Positions 61,163 to 64,000 of a DNA stretch of 64,000 nucleotides are shown here, piece after piece. Within the stretch, counting starts at the first letter, position 1, and every line of letters begins with the position of its first letter. This stretch comes from Acidobacteriota bacterium. GTDB taxonomy: Bacteria; Acidobacteriota; Terriglobia; Acidiferrales; UBA7541. A program made the position numbers and the translations under genes. The DNA is taken from the NCBI GenBank assembly GCA_003223245.1, contig QHYI01000118.1, positions 64,664 through 128,663 of the forward strand. Reading direction: 5' to 3'. The notes under the pieces were generated by a model. That model was not told the origin of the DNA, did no database searches, and saw only the letters and a program-made list of their open reading frames with translations.

Positions 61163-63643
61163 ATGGTCAACGTAACTACAAGGGTCACAAGGTCTATGTC
61201 AAATGCGAGCCGGATCAAGCCTCCGCGGCCGGATATGCCTTCCCAAGGCCGGCTGGCTCCTGGCGTGATAGGATACCAACCTTGTCATCAAACGATGGGG
61301 CTTGAGTCCACGCCGGTCGTCAGCAAGAAATCTCTTTGCCGCGGTTTTGTCCTCCTCACGTGCGCCCTGCTGTTCACCGGGGCGCCAGCCCTCAGTCAGA
61401 CTTCATCCCCACTGGTATCTAAAGGTTATGCCGTTCTGCCTGTTCCGCAAGAGGTGACATTGACGGGTAAGGACTTTGCGTTGGACGGCCACTGGAAGCT
61501 GGAACTCGAAGGAGAGGTAAAGGAGAATGACGTGGCGGTCGAGAGTCTGAAGGGCGGCTTGGCATCGAGGTTCCACCTAAGCTTCGCTGAAACTGGTTCC
61601 AGCCCGTTGGTGTCCGGAGTAATCCAGCTGGATTTAAGGCCGAAATCGGTTTCCATAGGTCAGGCCATTGACAGGAACAGGCCTGCGCTAGCCGAACAGG
61701 CGTACCGCCTGACCCTGAGCCCGAGGAGCTTGAAAATCGCTGCCAACGCTCCTCCCGGACTCTTTTACGGTGCGCAGACTCTCATCCAACTCGTTCGTCC
61801 TCGAGACGGTCGTCTCTGGCTTCCCGAAGGCGAGATAGTAGACTGGCCTGATGTTGAACTGCGCGTCATATATTGGGACGACGCCCATCATCTCGAGCAC
61901 CTTGAAATACTGAAGCGCGCTGTGCAGGAGGCTGCGTTTTTTAAGATTAACGGTTTCGCCATCAAGCTTGAGGGGCACTTTCAGTACAAGAGCGCCCCGG
62001 CCATCGTTGAACCTTATGCGCTGGCGCGCTCCGAGCTACAAGAGCTCACTGACTTTGCGCTGCACTTTCACGTGCAGCTTATTCCCTACCTGGACGCGCC
62101 GGCGCACGTCGCCTTCATTCTGAAGCACCCACAATATGCCCCGCTTCGGGCCTTCCCCAGCAGCAATTACGAATTCTGTGTAACAAATCCAGAAATCTAC
62201 AAGCTGCTGTTCGGCATGTATGACGATCTCCTGGAAGCTACGAAGGGAAGCAAGTATTTCGTGCTATCTACTGATGAGCCGTATTACGTTGGCTTAGCTG
62301 CTAACTCCCAATGTGACGAAGTGACGCGGGCGCACACACTCGGGTCCGTCGGAAGACTACTGGCGGAATTCATCACCAAGGCCGCTGACTATCTCCACGA
62401 CCGTGGTCGCACGGTCTGGTTCTGGGGGGAATACCCTCTGAAATCGGAGGAGATTAGCGCACTTCCGACTCATCTGGTCAACGGTGAGGTCGATGGTCCC
62501 GAATTTGATTCTGCCTTCAAGAAGCACGGAATCCGTCAGCTCGTTTATACCTCGACCCAGGGCGAGGAGCCGCTGTTCCCTAATTATTACATCCTGCCTT
62601 CGACTCGCCGTCTGCACGTGAAGTCCGTTAGCAACGGGCGTGTTACCGATATGTTCAACCTCCTATCGTTTACCCCGGCGCGCCAAAACGCCGATTTAAT
62701 GGGAGCTTTCGTGGCCGGATGGGCCGACGCCGGCCTGCACCCTGAAACATTTTGGCTGGGATACGCGACAGGCCCTGCCACTGCCTGGCACCCTCGATCG
62801 GCGAGTCCCGCGGAGCTCATGAATTCATTCTACGATTTGTTCTATGGAGCAGGCGCCCAAAACATGGGTCGCCTCTATCAGCTCTTGAGCGAGCAGGCGC
62901 AAATCTGGGATGACACGTGGGAAACCTCGCCTTCGGGCGCCCGAACTCCCATTTGGGGCAACTCGGACAGAATCTTCGATCCGCCAAAACCGGCAAGTGA
63001 CCAAACACTTCCGCCTTTGCCGGTCCCGTCTGCAGTGAACCTGACAATCAGCCCCGATTGGACGCAAGAGAATGCAAGACGTCTTGAGATCGCGGCGACC
63101 GCACTCGCGGAGAACGACGAGTTGCTCGACCTGCTGTATGCCAACCTCAAGACCGTCAACCACAACCAATACAACCTCGAAGTGTTCCTCTCGATCGCAG
63201 GTCTGTGTCGGCAAAACCTTGAGATGATCCTTGAACTAGGTCAAATGAGCGAGCTGCTGAAGGCGGCTCAGAGAGCGGCCAGCCAAGGAAAAGCCAGCGA
63301 GGCACTAGAATCCCTTGATGAAGCGCTCAACACGGCAGCAGGAATTCAGCGGCGGCGCAACCGAGCTCTTCAGGATGCGACGACCACGTGGTATCGGACA
63401 TGGTTTCCGCGGGTCCCAGAGGCGAATGGGCGACGCTATCTCAACCAGGTGGACGACGTGAAGGACCACAGGCCAGTCCGCACCGTCGACATGAGCTACC
63501 TGATCTACCGTGAACTCCTTTATCCTCTGGGTGACTGGGCAGCCAGGACACTTGCAACGAGGAACGAGTATGCACGCGCGCACCAATTGCCCGAGCGTGA
63601 GGGCGGGCTGAACTGGAAGGACACAACAATGGTGGCCAATTAA
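61163..63643 (+). CDS. GH20 beta-N-acetylhexosaminidase-like protein
   Basis: GH20b-like N-domain (LSPRSLKIAANAPPGLFYGAQTLIQLV) and catalytic region STDEPYY, VWFWGEYP; start uncertain. Confidence 0.8.
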   Translation: MVNVTTRVTRSMSNASRIKPPRPDMPSQGRLAPGVIGYQPCHQTMGLESTPVVSKKSLCRGFVLLTCALLFTGAPALSQTSSPLVSKGYAVLPVPQEVTLTGKDFALDGHWKLELEGEVKENDVAVESLKGGLASRFHLSFAETGSSPLVSGVIQLDLRPKSVSIGQAIDRNRPALAEQAYRLTLSPRSLKIAANAPPGLFYGAQTLIQLVRPRDGRLWLPEGEIVDWPDVELRVIYWDDAHHLEHLEILKRAVQEAAFFKINGFAIKLEGHFQYKSAPAIVEPYALARSELQELTDFALHFHVQLIPYLDAPAHVAFILKHPQYAPLRAFPSSNYEFCVTNPEIYKLLFGMYDDLLEATKGSKYFVLSTDEPYYVGLAANSQCDEVTRAHTLGSVGRLLAEFITKAADYLHDRGRTVWFWGEYPLKSEEISALPTHLVNGEVDGPEFDSAFKKHGIRQLVYTSTQGEEPLFPNYYILPSTRRLHVKSVSNGRVTDMFNLLSFTPARQNADLMGAFVAGWADAGLHPETFWLGYATGPATAWHPRSASPAELMNSFYDLFYGAGAQNMGRLYQLLSEQAQIWDDTWETSPSGARTPIWGNSDRIFDPPKPASDQTLPPLPVPSAVNLTISPDWTQENARRLEIAATALAENDELLDLLYANLKTVNHNQYNLEVFLSIAGLCRQNLEMILELGQMSELLKAAQRAASQGKASEALESLDEALNTAAGIQRRRNRALQDATTTWYRTWFPRVPEANGRRYLNQVDDVKDHRPVRTVDMSYLIYRELLYPLGDWAARTLATRNEYARAHQLPEREGGLNWKDTTMVAN

Positions 63644-63697
63644 CAGCGACTCCAGCCAGGTGTGAACCTCGCTGCAATTTTTCTTGGGAAGAAAGAG

Positions 63698-64000
63698 ATG
63701 ATTACAGATTCAACTATCACGAGACGCTCTTTCATTTCTGGCGGCGCAGCGTTGGCCGTTACCGCTAGCTCCGTTGTGAGCGCTCCGCGAGCCGCCGAAC
63801 GACGGCTCCGGATGGCCCTCGTCGGTACCGGGGCCCGCGGCTCCTTTACTTGGGGACAGGAGATCCTGGAAGGCTATAGCGACGTCGTGGAAATCGTCGG
63901 GCTTTGCGACATCAACCGCAAGCGGGTGGAGGCGGCTAAGAAGCTGATAGGGACCACGGCGCCCTCCTTTGTGGATTTCGATCGGATGATCAAAGAGACC
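63698..64000 (+). CDS. Gfo/Idh/MocA-family oxidoreductase with Tat signal (runs off the window)
   Basis: TRRSFISGGAALAVTASS; LRMALVGTGARGSFTWGQEILEGYSDVVEIVGLCDINRKRVEAAKKL. Confidence 0.92.
   Translation, partial: MITDSTITRRSFISGGAALAVTASSVVSAPRAAERRLRMALVGTGARGSFTWGQEILEGYSDVVEIVGLCDINRKRVEAAKKLIGTTAPSFVDFDRMIKET

Overview
This looks like an Acidobacteriota-type chromosomal segment; the taxon is inferred from Oar-like TonB receptors, CRTAC1/ASPIC-UnbV proteins and TPR protein clusters. From about 0 to 21.4 kb it is mostly housekeeping: nuoE/D/C/A without nuoB, thiS, ribA, a LytS-type kinase, bshA, hfq-like, holB-tmk, YggS, an M24 peptidase and two small membrane proteins. From about 21.4 to 38.5 kb is a carbohydrate/redox block: an Oar-like TonB receptor, divergent pairs of TPR genes, a GH27 alpha-galactosidase, two CRTAC1 proteins, a seven-CXXCH cytochrome and a CE1-like esterase. 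This block is bracketed by a ~135-bp direct repeat of the 3' end of a small membrane-protein gene, next to a decayed tyrosine integrase. A second decayed element (~39.5-47.5 kb) sits between an intact tRNA-Thr(CGT) and a second copy of the tRNA-Thr 3' half. It carries a broken integrase, an IS fragment, secreted proteins, a HigBA-like TA module and an HNH pseudogene. From about 47.8 to 50.5 kb is a scrapyard: a CopG/ParD-like + PIN TA pair, a half tRNA-Asp, an IS1380-like transposase remnant and an integrase/DUF4091-like chimera. From about 52 to 64 kb is a second glycan block: a GH42-like protein, an Oar-like receptor, a TPR protein, GH20 and a Gfo/Idh/MocA oxidoreductase. The most interesting signals are the two repeat-bounded islands, a shared LacI-type operator motif (GTAAnCGnTTAC) upstream of two island genes, a possibly leaderless TA operon with its operator inside the promoter spacer, and several relics (VapBC, OYE, GH3, HNH) visible only by reading across frames. 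All family calls come from reading the translations; no database search was run.
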